Positions 43,860 through 56,874 of a DNA stretch of 64,000 nucleotides are shown here, in pieces. Position 1 is the stretch's first letter. Each line of letters opens with the position of its first letter. A program made the position numbers and the translations under genes. This stretch comes from Megalonaias nervosa (taxonomy: Eukaryota > Mollusca > Bivalvia > Unionida > Unionidae). The stretch spans positions 1-64,000 of the forward strand of contig JAECUM010006705.1 of assembly GCA_016617855.1 (NCBI GenBank). Direction: 5' to 3'. Under the pieces are notes generated by a model. It searched no databases. It saw nothing but the letters and a program-made list of their open reading frames with translations, and had not been told where the DNA came from.

Positions 43860-44640
43860 CTAACTCTCCTGGTGTATATAAATCCCGAACAAAATCACTT
43901 CCGAGTGGTTCTAATGGCGGTGGTTGTGAAATCATTTCATATGTAACTCAAAGTCTTTTGCCGAATTGCATTAGTTGGTTTTAATCCAAAAGTTCGTGTG
44001 GTTTGATTATTTAGTGCACGTTAGACGAATGGAAGTCGTGTTACCCATTTGTGTGATCGCTCTGGACTATAAGGTCTCATATTAATTCTTGTGCGAACTG
44101 ATGTCCGAATAACCAAAGCGCAAGTGTACAATAAAATCGTTCCAAAATAGGTTGATCTCGATGCATATTAATATCTCTAACCCATACAAGATGTTTTGCC
44201 AACAATATAGTAACTTATCCAAGAAATTCTTTACTTGGATCGACTTGCAATAATCATGGCCAATTTAATGGTCTGCGTGCATAGATACATTCAAGTGTAT
44301 CTGCGACACTTGCTGAATCTCCCGAGGTTAATAATCCATTTCTTTGTATGTACTTGAAACATCGAACTTGTAAGCGAGCACATGTATATGCGCAATTGAT
44401 CCAAGCACATATACTATCCTGTGGAGGAAATAAGAGATCAGCCTGATGAACCTCATTTGGTATTTGTACATCAAACCAACCGAGTGTGAAATTTTCTTGG
44501 CACTGTTAGGTAAACTTGGCCATCTACGCTCGAGTAGGACCATGGATGGCCTTTGCTGCTATTGCCAAATTTTCAACAGCGGATTCTCCTCTCCAATAAA
44601 CGCGAGGATTGTAATATATTTGGATAAAATCCGCTCAGAA
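43860..44640 (-). pseudogene. M4 integrase
   Basis: A diverged rve integrase. On the minus strand: YYNPRVYWRG (about 44615), FDVQIPNEVHQADLLFPPQD (first Asp, about 44430), LLQVDPSKEFLG (second Asp, near 44225) and MHRDQPILERF (Glu, near 44150). Several stops and frame changes interrupt it. It belongs to the same family as M1 and M3 but differs at many positions, so M4 is an older or separate lineage. Confidence 0.72.
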
Positions 44641-44699
44641 ACCATGAACATATTGTACCTCCTATGAGTGGACTCTGTCCACCAAGTGCAATCTTGGCC

Positions 44700-45085
44700 T
44701 TCATACCCCCTTTCATGTTCCATATAGAAATTCATTCTCAAAGTGCTGAGTTAAAAGAATGAATAAGATCTATATCAGCACTATGTCGTACACGTATATA
44801 GTTTGATGTTTTATAAACAAGGTCATGTCAGCAACATGCAGCATAAACACGATGTGCTGGAGCTCCACCCGGCTTTGCTTGGTTCTTAGAATCGAGTCGA
44901 ATCTCATCCCTTGTCACAGACCCAAAATAATTGCATCCAGGTTATGTTTTTCACCATGATAATTGCTCCAAGGAGTTCCTGGTAATGTCCTTAATGAAGT
45001 AGCCACATCAACGGCGACAACTTGTTTAAGTCCGGTTGCTATGAAAGTGGACTTCATTGGACTGCATTATCGAACACAAATTTCT
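44700..45085 (-). pseudogene. M4 PLA2-like gene
   Basis: The minus strand reads DVATSLRTLPGTPWSNYHGEK (about 44955-45010), then a RLDSKNQAKPGGAP segment equivalent to LDIRLDEHDQPRPGE of M1, and DLVYKTSN corresponding to the HDVAYKN helix. The Trp codon that is a stop in M1 and M3 is intact here. Heavily frameshifted. Confidence 0.6.
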
Positions 45086-45289
45086 GTAATAGCATTAATA
45101 CTATTACGTTTAAGTTGGATTAACAGTAAGAGCGAGTTGGAATTGCGGAACGAGTGTTCATGCGACAACGCACACAGTAAAATATATGATTGTGCTATAC
45201 AAAATATACTATTCAAAGGCATCACGAAATAGGAAATTCAATATCATTTATTTCTCGGCGTAAGCGACACATAAACCATCCAATCATAA

Positions 45290-45918
45290 TGCCATTGGGG
45301 CCAGTTCAATATTTCCAAATTCAGTTCACGCATTCATTGGTCCAGCTGGATCACGAAAAGCTGATATGTTATTAAATAAAATTTTGAGATGGTTAATATA
45401 CGATCGGTTGTATGGCGTTTGCGCAATCTGCTGGTGATCAAATCTGTTAGGGTGTTCTCAAGGATTAAAAGGAGGCCCTGGATGGCAAATCGTTGAGTGG
45501 CAAAGCTGGGACGACTCTGTCGTCCACCATTGATTTTTTCCACAATTGATGAAGCACCTACCATTTATGACCATGATTCAAGTGAGAATAATCTTGCCGT
45601 TTAAGAGGATGTGATGTGTGAACACTAAATCAATGCCACAAGAATATGTTCATAAGGTCAGCAAAAATAACACGGATGTGGTATATTTGACTCCACAATA
45701 CGCACATGTGCCTAAAGTTATCAGAGACAACTGTAACTTGTTGATGTTATTGGGTGGTATTGATGCGAATCGTCTTGCAAACATTCATTGGACTTGGCGT
45801 GCCGCTGACCACTAGCGGGATGAACATCGTGATATGTTGGCTGAGGTCACAGGGGACCTATATAGCTTTCTTAAAATTCATTTGACAAGTGGACCGCGAA
45901 AACACATCGAGCTGCTTT
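45290..45918 (+). pseudogene. M4 packaging ATPase
   Basis: FIGPAGSRKADMLLNKILRW (about 45335-45395) is the degenerate Walker A region, with Arg replacing the Gly before Lys. NNTDVVYLTPQYAHVPKVI and RDNCNLLMLLGGIDANRL (about 45660-45770) match the M1 sensor region, ending IHWTWRAADH. The Walker B region is lost in a rearranged stretch at 45450-45600. The gene runs directly towards gene A with no TIR between. Confidence 0.72.
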
Positions 45919-45969
45919 AGACACAATGTCTTAACACAACAATTTAACATTCATGATAGTCTTATAAAA

Positions 45970-47345
45970 TGCCTTTTTCTGCCAGTGGTGTTTTAGAAGG
46001 GTATAACAAGGACGCCGTAAAACGGCTCGTGAGCACCAGGAACTAATTTTTGATGTTACAGAAGGCCTCAACAGTGCCAAAGGTATGTTACAGTCAAAAG
46101 AAACTGCATGAGAAGATCTCAAAAAGAGATTTGAACAAACATTTGCACTGCTGATTAAACCAACAAAGGCAACTATAGAATGTGCTGAGGATGTTAGAAG
46201 GGCAACAAGCGCAACAGTGGAAAAAGAGACAATGCTACCGGGAACAGAAGAAGAACCGGGTCCAATTCGTAAGATAGCTCAACGCACCTAGGCTTTTTAA
46301 GAAAGCAGTATAACCAATTGCAGAGACTATTGGACTATTGCCACAGGGATTAAGGAAATCAAAGAAGGCCTCGTAGAAATTGAAAAGAATAGAGAAAGTC
46401 AAACCATCAAATAATTACCTCAAAAGCTTCCACCACCACCACCTGCATTCGAATCAATGATGAAAGCAAAAAAGCAATATGCTAATGAATATAGTAGCAT
46501 GTTGATCTTTGAACCCCATCTATGCAGGTCTTTATATACAACCCAATGAAAAAAATTTAGTGATCAAAAAGCAACACAGGTTATAAAAAATGTATAAATC
46601 AAGTGGGTATATAGGGTTCTTACTACGTCTAAACAAGCATCTGTTGAGTTGTTTGATTTTTGTTATCAAATACTTCCTTTGGATCAAGCTGGAAAAATTA
46701 ACCCGGCAAAGAAAGCGATGAAAGATCACACATACGAAATACACACGACAAAACAGGGTCCTAGGTCGTGATCACTTCTACCAACCACTGAAAACCGGCC
46801 GAAGAAGCAACTGCAACCGAACCTGAATAAACACAGGAATACGCGGATCAAATACACGCAGAAAAAAAGAAAACAACAACGATTATATTAACCAGAACAA
46901 AGCGCATATGAGCTAAAACAACTGCTACGAGCAACAAACATCCACACTCACACCAAAATATCTACCTACACCTCCGTGGGTACAAATATATTAAGCCACA
47001 CGAAAGAAAACATTCAACATAGTTAGCGAGCGCGCAGTAAAATTAAAAAAAAAAATCTAAATTACCAACAATGGCCGAAACTAATCTGAACCCTTGCATG
47101 AATCCGACCCTGAAGTCAAAACATTTGCCAGGGTTATGAACAAACAATGAGAAGGACTTGGTTGACTGTGTTACCCTAACGAACGTGCTGATCAATTGAA
47201 AAACCTCTTGAGATCAATTCGTGCCGGTAACAACGCACCAGAAGTCATCAATAAGGCCGCACCGTTTTGTGAGCTAATGCTTACCAACAACATCTTGGAC
47301 CGGATCAAATTTCACGCATTCATGTATGACCTCATTAAAGACATT
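45970..47345 (+). pseudogene. M4 gene A, tail merging into minisatellite
   Basis: Pieces of gene A in shifting frames: FEQTFALLIKPTKATIE (about 46120-46170), IAETIGLLPQG, SVELFDFCYQILPLDQAGK (about 46640-46700) and the conserved C-terminal end LLRSIRAGNNAPEVINKA, then MLTNNILDRI (47200-47310). The last readable codons MYDLIKDID at 47321-47348 are themselves the first unit of the 25 bp minisatellite. The overall length is similar to gene A elsewhere, so the minisatellite starts at the gene's natural 3' end. Confidence 0.65.
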
Positions 47346-50300
47346 GACGTAAGAACTCATTAAAGACATTGATGTATGACCTCATTAAAGACACTGATGT
47401 ATGACCTCATTAAAGACATTGATGTATCACCTCAATAAAGACATTGATGTATGACCTCATTAAAGACATTGATACATGAACTCATTAAAGACATTGATGT
47501 ATGAACTCATTAAAGACATTGATGTATGAACTCATTAAAGACATTGATGTATGAACTCATTAAAGATATTGATGTATGAACTCATTAATGACACTGATGT
47601 ATGAATTCATTAATGACACTGATCTATGAACTCATTAATGACACTGATGGATGAACTCATTAATGACATTGATGTATCGCCTCATTAAAGACACTGATGT
47701 ATAAATTCATTAATGACACTGATGTATGAATTCATTAATGACACTGACCTATGAACTCATTAATGACACTGATATATGAATTCATTAATGACACTGATAT
47801 ATGAATTCATTAATGACACTGATGGATGAACTTATTAAATACATTGATCTATGAACCTATTAATGACACTAATGTATGAACTCATTAACGACACTGATGT
47901 ATGAAATGACATTGATTTATGCACTCATTAATGACACTGATATATAAACTCATTATTGACACGGTTGTATGAATTTATTAAAGACATTGATGTATGAAAT
48001 CATTAAATAAATTGATCTACGAACTCTTTACTGACACTGATGTATGAAGTCATTAATGACACTGATGTATGAACTCATTAAAGACACTGATGTATGAATT
48101 GATTAATGACATTGATGTATGAACTCATTAATGACATTGATGTATGAACTCATTAATGACACTGATGTTTGGAATGACATTGATTTTTGAACTCATTAAT
48201 GACACTGATGTACGAACTCATTAATGACACTGATGTATGAAATGACATTGATTTATGAACTCATTAATGACACTAATGCATGAACTCATTAATAACACTG
48301 ATATCTCAAATGACATTGATTTATGAACTCATTAACGACACTGATGTGTGAACTCATTCAAGACACTGATGGTTGAATTCATTAATGACACTGATGTATG
48401 AACTCATTAATGACACTGATGTATGAACTAATTAATGGCACTGATGCATGAATTGATTAATGAGATCGATGTATGAACTCATTAATGACACTGATGTATG
48501 AACTCATTAATGATACTGATGTATAAAATGACATTGATTTATGAACTCATTAATGACACTGATATATGAACTGATTAATGACACTGATGTATGAACTCAT
48601 TAAAGACACTGATGTATGAGCTCATTCAATACATTAACGTAAGAACTCATTACTGACACTGATGTATGAAATGACATTGATTTATGAACTCATAAATGAC
48701 ACTAATGCATGAACTCATTAATAACACTGATATCTCAAATGACATTGATTTATGAACTCATTAACGACACTGATGTGTGAACTCATTCAAGACACTGATG
48801 GTTGAATTCATTAATGACACTGATGTATGAACTCATTAATGACACTGATGTATGAACTCATTAATGGCACTGATGTATGAATTGATTAATGATATCGATG
48901 TATGAACTCATTAATGACACTGATGTATGAACTCATTAATGATACTGATGTATAAAATGACATTGATTTATGAACTCATTAATGACACTGATGTATGAAC
49001 TGATTAATGACACTGATGTATGAACTCATTAAAGACACTGATGTATGAGCTCATTCAATACATTAACGTAAGAACTCATTACTGACACTGATGTATGAAA
49101 TGACATTGATTTATGAACTCATCAATGACACTGATTTATGAACTCATTGACACTGATGTATGAACTCATTAAAGACAATGATGTATGAACTCATTAAAGA
49201 CACTGATGTATGACCTCATTAAAGACATCGATGTATGAACTCATTAAAGACATTGATACATGAACTCATTAAAGACATTGATGTATGACCTCATTAAAGA
49301 CATTAATACATGAACTAATAAAAGACATTTTTGTATGACCTCATTAAAGACATTGTTATATGAACTCGTTAAAGACATTGATGTATCGCCTCATTAAAGA
49401 CACTGATGTATGAATTCATGAATGACACTGATGTATGAATTCATTAATGACACTGATCTATGAACTCATTAATCACACTGATATATGAATTCATTAATGA
49501 CACTGATGTATGAACTCATTAATGACATTGATGCATGAACTCATTAAAGACAATGATATATGAATTCATTAAAGACACTGAAGTATGAACTCATTAATTT
49601 CACTGATGCATGAACTCATTAAAGACATTGCTGTATGAACTCATGAAAGACATTGATGCATGAACTGATTAATGACATTGATTTATATACTCATTAAAGA
49701 CACTGATACATGAATTCATTAAAGACACTGATGTATAAATTCATTAATGACATTGATGTATGAACTCATTAAAGACACTGATGTATGAACTCGTTAAAGA
49801 CATTGATGTATGAACTCATTAAAGACATTGATGTATGAACTCATTAAAGACATTGATGTATGAACTCATTGGAGACACTGATGTATGAACTCATTAAAGA
49901 CATTGATGTATGAACTCATTAAAGGCACTGATGTATGAACTCATTAAAGACATTGATGTATCACCTCATTAAAGACATTGATGTATGAACTCATGAAAGA
50001 CATCGATGTATAAACTCATTAAAGACATTGATGTATGAACTCATTGGAGACACTGATGTATAAACTTATTAAATACACTGATGTATGAACTCCTTAAAGA
50101 TACTGATGTATTAACTCATTAAAGACATTTGATATATAAAGTCATTAAAGACATTTGATTCATGAAGCATGAACTCATGAGACATTGGATGCATGACATC
50201 ATTAAAGATATTTGATGCATGAACTCCTTAAAGACATTTAATGTATGACCTCATTCTTGACGCATCAACCCAGTAAAGATATTGATGCATGATCTCATTA

Positions 50301-50560
50301 AAGGAATTGATGCATGAACACGTTAAAGACGTCGATGAATGAACCCATTAAAAACACTGATGTATGAACTCATTAATGACACTGATGTATGAACACATTA
50401 AAGACATTTGATGTATGAACACATTAAAGACATTTGATATATGAACTTATTAAAGACGTTTGATGGATGAACTCATTAAAAGACACTGATGCATGAAATC
50501 ATTAAAGACATTTGATGTATGAACTCATTAATTACACTGATGATGTATATTAATATACTG
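47320..50560. repeat. 25 bp minisatellite, about 3.2 kb
   Basis: About 125-130 units of ATGTATGAACTCATTAAAGA followed by CATTG. Variants have AATGACACTG in place of AAAGACATTG, and short 18 bp units occur. A higher-order block of about 428 bp is repeated once (copies starting near 48241 and 48669). The first unit at 47321 is part of M4 gene A. Confidence 0.93.
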
Positions 50561-50639
50561 GTGATGTGTTTTACGTTGGTTGAAAAACGTCGTGTTCAAA
50601 TGAAATTTAGGTTGCGATGCACCGTATTCTGGTGTGAGT

Positions 50640-50950
50640 GTGTGTGATTTGGATTTTTAACGTCGCTTTAACAATTTTTCAGCCTTATCGCTATGATGTC
50701 TGCAGTGTGGCAGTTTATAGTGATCTCTAGAACTGGGACATCATGCCGCAGAAATGTAGCATGATGTCCCACCCAGTCATTCTCCAGACACCAGGCCGAC
50801 CAATCCTAACACTAACCTTGCAGTACTGAGCGCCAAGCGAGACAGCTCTTAGTACCAATTTTGTAAGTTTTTGGTATGACTCGGCCGGGGATCGAACACA
50901 CGACCTCCCGCATCAGAGGCGGACGCTCTAACCACTAGGCCACCGGAGAG
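50640..50950 (-). repeat. tRNA-derived SINE (minus strand)
   Basis: Read on the minus strand: GTGGCCTAGTGGTTAGAGCG, then GTGTGTTCGATCCCCGGCC, AGTCATACCAAAAACTTAC, GCTTGGCGCTCAGTACTGC and a conserved tail. It is the best preserved SINE head in the window, with intact A and B boxes. Similar elements are frequent in molluscs (from memory). Confidence 0.85.
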
Positions 50951-51717
50951 TGTTCCGGTATATTTAACACAGAGCGTTGCCTCTGTGATCACAATCTCAT
51001 AAATACAACAAGAATTTAATGCAACTTTTTTGACACAAGATACTACTGGGCCGGGGAATCGCGCACATTCAAAACTGCATTATCTACATATATGGGGCAT
51101 GATTTGTAAAGCTGCGTTACAAATTTAAATAGCCCATCCCCCATACACACTCACGTCACGAAAGTTGAAATGCGCGTGCTCACTGTCCATCACTGACATG
51201 AGTAAGGTGTTCACTTTCCCAGCACAGTCACCGGGAACCAGCAAGCATCCCCTCCTTTCCTCAACAATATTAAATGGTCGGTCACACCAATATTAAAAAA
51301 GGAACACTTTGAGAATCATTTTGCCATATATCTGGAACGTAATGAGTCTTATACCCTTAATTTGAGCATTCAGCGTATTTCGCGTACAGTAACTGTCTTT
51401 CGAAAAATACTGTTTGTTTTATCCACTGGTGGTAAAGATCTTTGCAAACGAACCCCAATCACAGTGGCCACACAATGGAGTGTGAGTTAGCAAATAATGA
51501 GCACATGCGATAGGGACGCCAACGGGGGCCTTTTCTGCAGCTGAAAGTTTCATTGTATTTCACTTTCAACGTAGTGTAACAGGGGCAGTTCCTAACAAAA
51601 CTTATACTTAGGAGGGTGCGTGGGTTAACTGATATAGAAACTGTTCTCTGTAGCAAAGTAGGGGCGAAATCAAAGAACATTGCCAGGGGGTGACTACTCT
51701 ATCAGTATATTACGTAC

Positions 51718-51895
51718 CTGATTTTGCCGGAGTACATATGAATATATCATCATCTCGAAACTTAGCCTCTTTCAGGCCCTGGAAGATTTGACTGCACTGT
51801 TCCACCGTGCCACCAAACTTTGGAAGTCGAAAACCATCATGGTCAATCAGGGTCAAACTATCCCCACCTTTGTCCGTTACCTTTATCTCCGACAT
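51718..51895 (-). CDS. Sulfotransferase exon 1 (N-terminus)
   Basis: I chose the ATG at 51895 (MSEIKVTDKGGDSL) because the longer open frame upstream has no ATG. It reads through FRDDDIFICTPAKS to the donor TCAG|GTACGTAA. PAKSGTHW across the exon junction is the 5'-phosphosulfate-binding loop (PKSGTTW in most SULTs); here it has Ala-Lys-Ser. A further upstream exon encoding an N-terminal extension cannot be excluded. Confidence 0.82.
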
Positions 51896-51919
51896 TTCTG
51901 GTGATATGTGGATCCTCAA

Positions 51920-54034
51920 AAACGAAGTGTATAGTCAATATAATTCACCGGGGACAACTAAAATATTGCATTCACACTTGCTACGTGGAATGCTGTCAAA
52001 TTAAGCGCAGAATACATCAAAACACTTTGCCAATAGCTCAATCAAAATAGTTTTGTGCACTTTATTAAATTTTATGACTTGCAAAACACGATTTGCACAC
52101 AAAACACTACAGTCTATATAGTCTTTGAAAATGTAATTATTTACGTTGTGTTGTAGGTATAACAATTTCTTCAACACTTTATCATTAGAGAAAGTAAGAA
52201 ATGTAGCTTCAGTTCATTCAAGTCCTTTCTTAATATGCATAAAGAACAGGTTGTCAAAACCGTTATTAAGCTTGGTCAGACCTGGAAAGAAAACGCTTTT
52301 AGGTTTCTGGAAGTTTAGCTGCATATATTTCCAAATATTGGAATTTACTCCGTCGCCTTGACGTTTGGGCGCCAGATCCAAGGGCAGATACAAATGTATC
52401 TTTCACAACTCTCTTGCACAAAACTTGTGATTATGATGTGGCACCGAATTAATCCAGACCAAGCTTCAAAGAAAGGTAATTTTGCGTTTTCCTCGGATTT
52501 GCAAGAGCTTATGATTAATAGAGATTCTCGCCTTTACTTTATAATCAATAAACTTTCATTCATATGGATTTGATACTTCTAAAATAAAATTTATTATGTT
52601 CTCTTCACAAGACGTGCTCTTTGGATCAATGCTTATAAAGCAATTTGTTTCTAGCAGCTATAATGATACATTTTGGATGTTTGTAACATATAGGCAATAA
52701 AGTATATCACTATAGGTATAATTTGGAAGGTTATCTTTGGCCTTAGGAGAATATGACACTGGCCAAATTACAATAAACCCAGAGATCGCTATCTCATCCC
52801 ATTATCAAGGTTGCTAATGAAACGTATGACCCAGCTTGATCAAAACATATGTAAATAACGATATCGGTAGTAAAAGACAACACAAATGTCAAGAACAATC
52901 AGAAAATTTTCTGTGCAGATCAACCTTTAACAATGTCGTGACAGTCAATTATTTATGTATATGAAGTGAAAAATGAAATGAAATAATGGATTGAAATTAC
53001 AGTTTTGATTACCATGGTAACAAAGCATTGAATGAATTGTACAACTCACAATGCATATATAGCTAGTAATTGATGTGATTGCCTCTGTGTTTTTGTGGTG
53101 TATATCCTATGACATGCGTCAGTAAACTATCTGGGTTGAGCCAGTAGTGAGATTCATCTCTGACCACATGCTCAGCACCTTATCCACTGTTGCTTCAGCT
53201 ACAATTAAGTGACTTTTTAAAGACCAAACATTATTGTGTTGCGTGTGCTGCAAGTTTTCATGAAAGTATAAAAGCCAAATATCGACAATGTGCAAACTGA
53301 ACTTTAGCAAGTATATATTATTGTATTCTCTATTAGTAGGTTATCCCCGGTGAACTAATGGCTGAACATATTGTACAATGCTACATATACTGATATAACT
53401 TGTTCATTAGGACTGCAGGTTCGTCTAAGTCAATCTTAACAATACAAGTCAGTGCCACCTAATTATGACTGATATGAGCTTAATGAGAATTCACTTCGGA
53501 GTAAAATGTAAGCCGAATATAATCAACTTTATTTGTTATAAAGAGTCAAGCAAACTGTGTATCTGACAGTTATATGATAGAGATGTATTCACACAAACTA
53601 ACAAGTACGGTATTACAGTATGCTGCAGATTAAGCTCACAGTATGTGTTTCAGGTAATTACTTGCGTATAATTAAGTTCAACCTCATATAGCATAATAGT
53701 TTTAACTACGTCATAGTGTTATATTCTACTAAAGTATATATTTACGAAAGTGCAAAGTTTAGTGGTTGATATTAATTGCAAGTGTCACGTTGCTCTTTAA
53801 AAAGTGGGACGAAAGCGTACACAGGAGTCAGTTGTATAGTACAAGGGGCATAATCCAGAACATCTGGAGTCGCATTACTGTTCGAACTATCAAGCATTGG
53901 TCACTTTCTAGAACATTACCGTAAGAACTGTAAACTCCTGGGTCACATTCTAGAACACGCTACACTGCCTACAGTCAAATCGGTAGAATACTGTTAGATT
54001 CAACCTGTTTACAGCCCCAGCCTTCGTGCCAGAG
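51920..54034. other. Upstream flank of the sulfotransferase gene
   Basis: No gene or element recognised. It would contain the sulfotransferase promoter and any untranslated exon, but I see no convincing core promoter. Confidence 0.35.
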
Positions 54035-54160
54035 TTGTTGTTGATGTTATAGGGTTTAATGGCATCTTTCAGCACAAGGCAGGCTATACAAGGCGGCCAG
54101 TATAAATGGTGGAGTAAGAACCCTGGAAATCCACGGAAAGAACCATCGACCCACGAAGTT
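54035..54160 (-). repeat. Truncated SINE at the left edge of M3
   Basis: GTTGTTGTTGATGTTATAGG, then GGCGGCCAGTATAAATGGTG and a GAAAGAACCATCGACCCAC-like piece match the tail half of the SINE at 25905-26220. M3 gene A sequence begins immediately after, and no TIR is found, so the SINE (or an event involving it) marks the M3 boundary. Confidence 0.6.
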
Positions 54161-54164
54161 CAAC

Positions 54165-54890
54165 TACCATCATCCAGAGGAAGAACCAACTTAATAGATA
54201 AATTTACTGAGGTGGGTAGTGTCTCTAACAGGGATCCAGATCAAGTATTTTAAATTGCCGCGCATGGATATGGTGGTAGAAATAAATATATAAAACCTGA
54301 ACATGTTTACAGTCTAAAATCCGCCAAATGGGTCAAAGATGTATATCGCGTCGATGCTAATAATGTTCAGCAGTCTGAAGGGACGATACTGATTTTGAAA
54401 TTTTTAAACAAGCAATAAATGAATATACTGTAAGAGCAGAATTAGAAAGGGAAAGAAAACATGAAAAAATGAAGCATCAACTTGAAAAAACGAAAGAAAA
54501 CAGGAAAAATCTGGGTGTAAAAACTAGGTATAAAACCAAAAAGAGAAAAGCCGAGTCAGAGGCACTCCAGCAGCACTCTCCTTATCTTCAACCTGATCCG
54601 CACGACAAACCACCTAAAGGGGCAACCGGAAATGGCCTTGCCACTCGCGATCGACGTCGTAAAAACAACCCTCGTCGGTGATTCAAGATAAACTTTGCCC
54701 AAATAAGATCCTCGCTGATGTTGATCAACTGGAAATTCTGATTGGTGGAAGACGAGCCGGCAAGAATTCCCACGAAATCATTAATGAAGAAAGCCTCTAT
54801 TTGTCAGGTTTTATTTACCGATGGCGTCATGACAGCAGTTTTTATCGGACACTAATCAATGAAATTACCGACGATCACTACAGTGACTGA
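54165..54890 (+). pseudogene. M3 gene A
   Basis: Pieces: AAHGYGGRNKYIKPEHVYSLK (split by a stop near 54253), KQAINEYTVRAELERERKHEK and a Lys-rich coiled-coil-like stretch (54469-54681). The conserved C-terminal end follows in another frame, CPNKILADVDQLEILIGG to TDDHYSD. The N-terminal half seen in M1 and M2 (MESHT...) is missing; the truncation coincides with the SINE. Confidence 0.6.
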
Positions 54891-54918
54891 TCAATTAGAT
54901 CGGCGATAGCAAAATAAT

Positions 54919-55410
54919 ATGATTATACACAATACCCATCGTGAACTTGAAAACTTCAGGGTGATAAATTCATATTTATCGGTTTATAAAGCGATATAAG
55001 GCCTCGGTGATGTTATTCAAGGTTTATTCAGATGGATAGCCTCAGAACCTATCCCAGTTGCAAAACAATTAGGTATTAAAGCCATCGAAGTTGCTCGTGA
55101 TAAGGGTATTGGCACTATTGGTGATATTGCTGGTAAAGCATTCTCAGCAGTCGGGGACATACTTGCACGATTAGTACGACAAAAACTACAGAAGATTGCA
55201 AGCATTCCAATACAACTACCCAGCACCGAAGTGATGTCAGCATGTGTTAGCAAAATAATCAATCAAGCGGCAAATGAGCAGTTCAAAGAATTAGCCAACG
55301 GGCCATCTGTGACAAAACAAGCCAGACCCGAGATGGAAAAAGATATAACCGCAAACGTAATAGCGGTTAATGTTCTGGCCTGTCGTCGTCGGTGTTACAT
55401 CAATTATTGA
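54919..55410 (+). pseudogene. M3 gene B
   Basis: Starts MIIHNTHRELENFRVINS. A stop at 54997 is followed by GLGDVIQGLFRWIAS and a long open stretch with KGIGTIGDIAGKAFSAV, ending YINY and TGA. It is the longest open copy of gene B and shows the C-terminal region (PSTEVMSACVSKIINQA) clearly. Role unknown. Confidence 0.55.
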
Positions 55411-55454
55411 TCGGCGTTAGAACATAGTTTTAGAGAATATCGAATATAATAAAA

Positions 55455-56834
55455 ATGTTCAAACTTGTATCTGATCCCACATCTGACATAGACCCACCAG
55501 TACTGAAGAACGAGTCGGTACGTGATTATCAATATTATGTTATGAAGCACGAGAACCAAACCAACGTGGACGAATCAACAAGTCCAAGATACATCCAGCT
55601 ATATTTTACCCGTAGAAGCATTCACTGAAGTTTAGGGTAGGCTTTTGAGAGATAACAATAATCCATTCGCTGCAGATGACAAATGTGGATTTGTTAATAA
55701 TGGTATCATGGCGTTGTTTTAAAGTGCCGTGTATATGATTGATAGTAGAAAAATCAAATTATGTCAAAACGACGTCGACGTTGCTACGATGATACTCGGT
55801 CTTGCAAGATATCACGATGATTAGTCAAGGTCTGCTGGTCCATCAATGATGTTCTCAAAGGATATTACTGACCATCCCAACCATACACAGTGTGACATTA
55901 GACGACCAAGAAACTTCGCCGGCGCCGCTGATGCCGACGTAAACCAGGTAGTCCATGGCGGCAATCCAGGCTGTTACCTGGGATTTGAAGCACGACGATT
56001 TCAAATTGATGCTCAAGGTAGATTCAGCTGTGTAGTACCGCTGTCACATATCTTCGGATTCTGCAGACGTGTTAGAAAAGTTATCTTTGGCGCTAAACAG
56101 AAGTTGAGTTGGTTCGAAAGTCTACTGACAATGATGCAATCTGGCGAGATAATGCTGCAGCTGATGGTGAAGTAATGCTAACAAAACTTGCGTTGTGGAT
56201 GCCAACATTAACTTCATCAATAACATAAGAAGCGCTATTGTTATCGTTCATGGATAGTAGTGGTAGGTCAACGTTGTCGTGGCTGAAAATGACCACAGAC
56301 TCAGTTACAAGCACAGCAAACTCATTTGCATGGTAGACAGAGTCTCAACAGGGAATTCAACACCACGACATATATTCGTTGCGTTTCAAGTTAACACAAG
56401 ATTAGAAAATCAAGAAAGAAACCCAACAGTGTTTGACAGATTAGCGGCGTCTACGAGTTCACTGCGAATAAATGGACATCAGGAACCATCCGAAGACATA
56501 ATACTGAGTTTCGAACAAAACAACGTAGCAAGGGCATATCATAGTCTGATGAGATTCATGGGACATGATCAGAATGTTGATTCTGTTTTGCAGATATCTC
56601 AGGGGGGTTTCTCGACGCTGTATCCAGTCTATTATTTTTCACTGGAAAGCCTCGATTTGTTCAGACATTCTGTCGTTGATATACACATGCAAGCTACTGT
56701 TAATGATATACCTGCTCGTCCTGGTAGTTACAGAGCAATCGATATTATATTATCGGACAAAACAATGTTACTTGAAGGTGTCGGCTGACTAATGAGACTC
56801 ATTGATGCGCATGTAAATGTTTTCCTAACGTGTA
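55455..56834 (+). pseudogene. M3 major capsid protein
   Basis: Starts MFKLVSDPTSDIDPP. Several frameshifts and stops occur in the first 800 bp, where the open piece 55846-56175 carries MMFSKDITDHP and VPLSHIFGFCRRVRKVIFGA. The last third (56279-56788) is open with RHIFVAFQVNT, YHSLMRFMGHDQNVDS and LYPVYYFSLE. Closest to M1 in length. Confidence 0.8.
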
Positions 56835-56874
56835 AGTGTTTTCCAAAGATGTAATAGATCATTCATGATGTTAT

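Larger units (their letters stand above)
24430..51895 (-). other. Cytosolic sulfotransferase gene, five coding exons
   Basis: The host gene spans 27.5 kb. The five exons total 891 nt, giving 296 residues and a stop, the usual length for SULT-family enzymes. These enzymes transfer sulfate from PAPS to small hydroxyl or amine acceptors in the cytosol. The exon joins keep phase (1, 1, 0, 1) and all introns are GT-AG. The PAPS-binding motifs, the catalytic His and the C-terminal GDWKN are all present, and there is no stop, so the gene looks functional. Introns are about 10.2, 11.5, 3.7 and 1.1 kb, and the first three are enlarged by mobile elements. The substrate cannot be inferred. Confidence 0.88.

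Noticed and set aside
47320..50560. Possible CRISPR array
   Set aside because: Units are contiguous 25 bp repeats without unique spacers, in an intron-bearing animal sequence.
50880..50950. Functional tRNA gene
   Set aside because: A and B boxes are good, but the acceptor stem is not maintained and the sequence continues into a SINE body shared with 42755-43055.
51893..51919. Upstream start of the sulfotransferase at 51919
   Set aside because: The codon there is TTG; the first in-frame ATG is at 51895.
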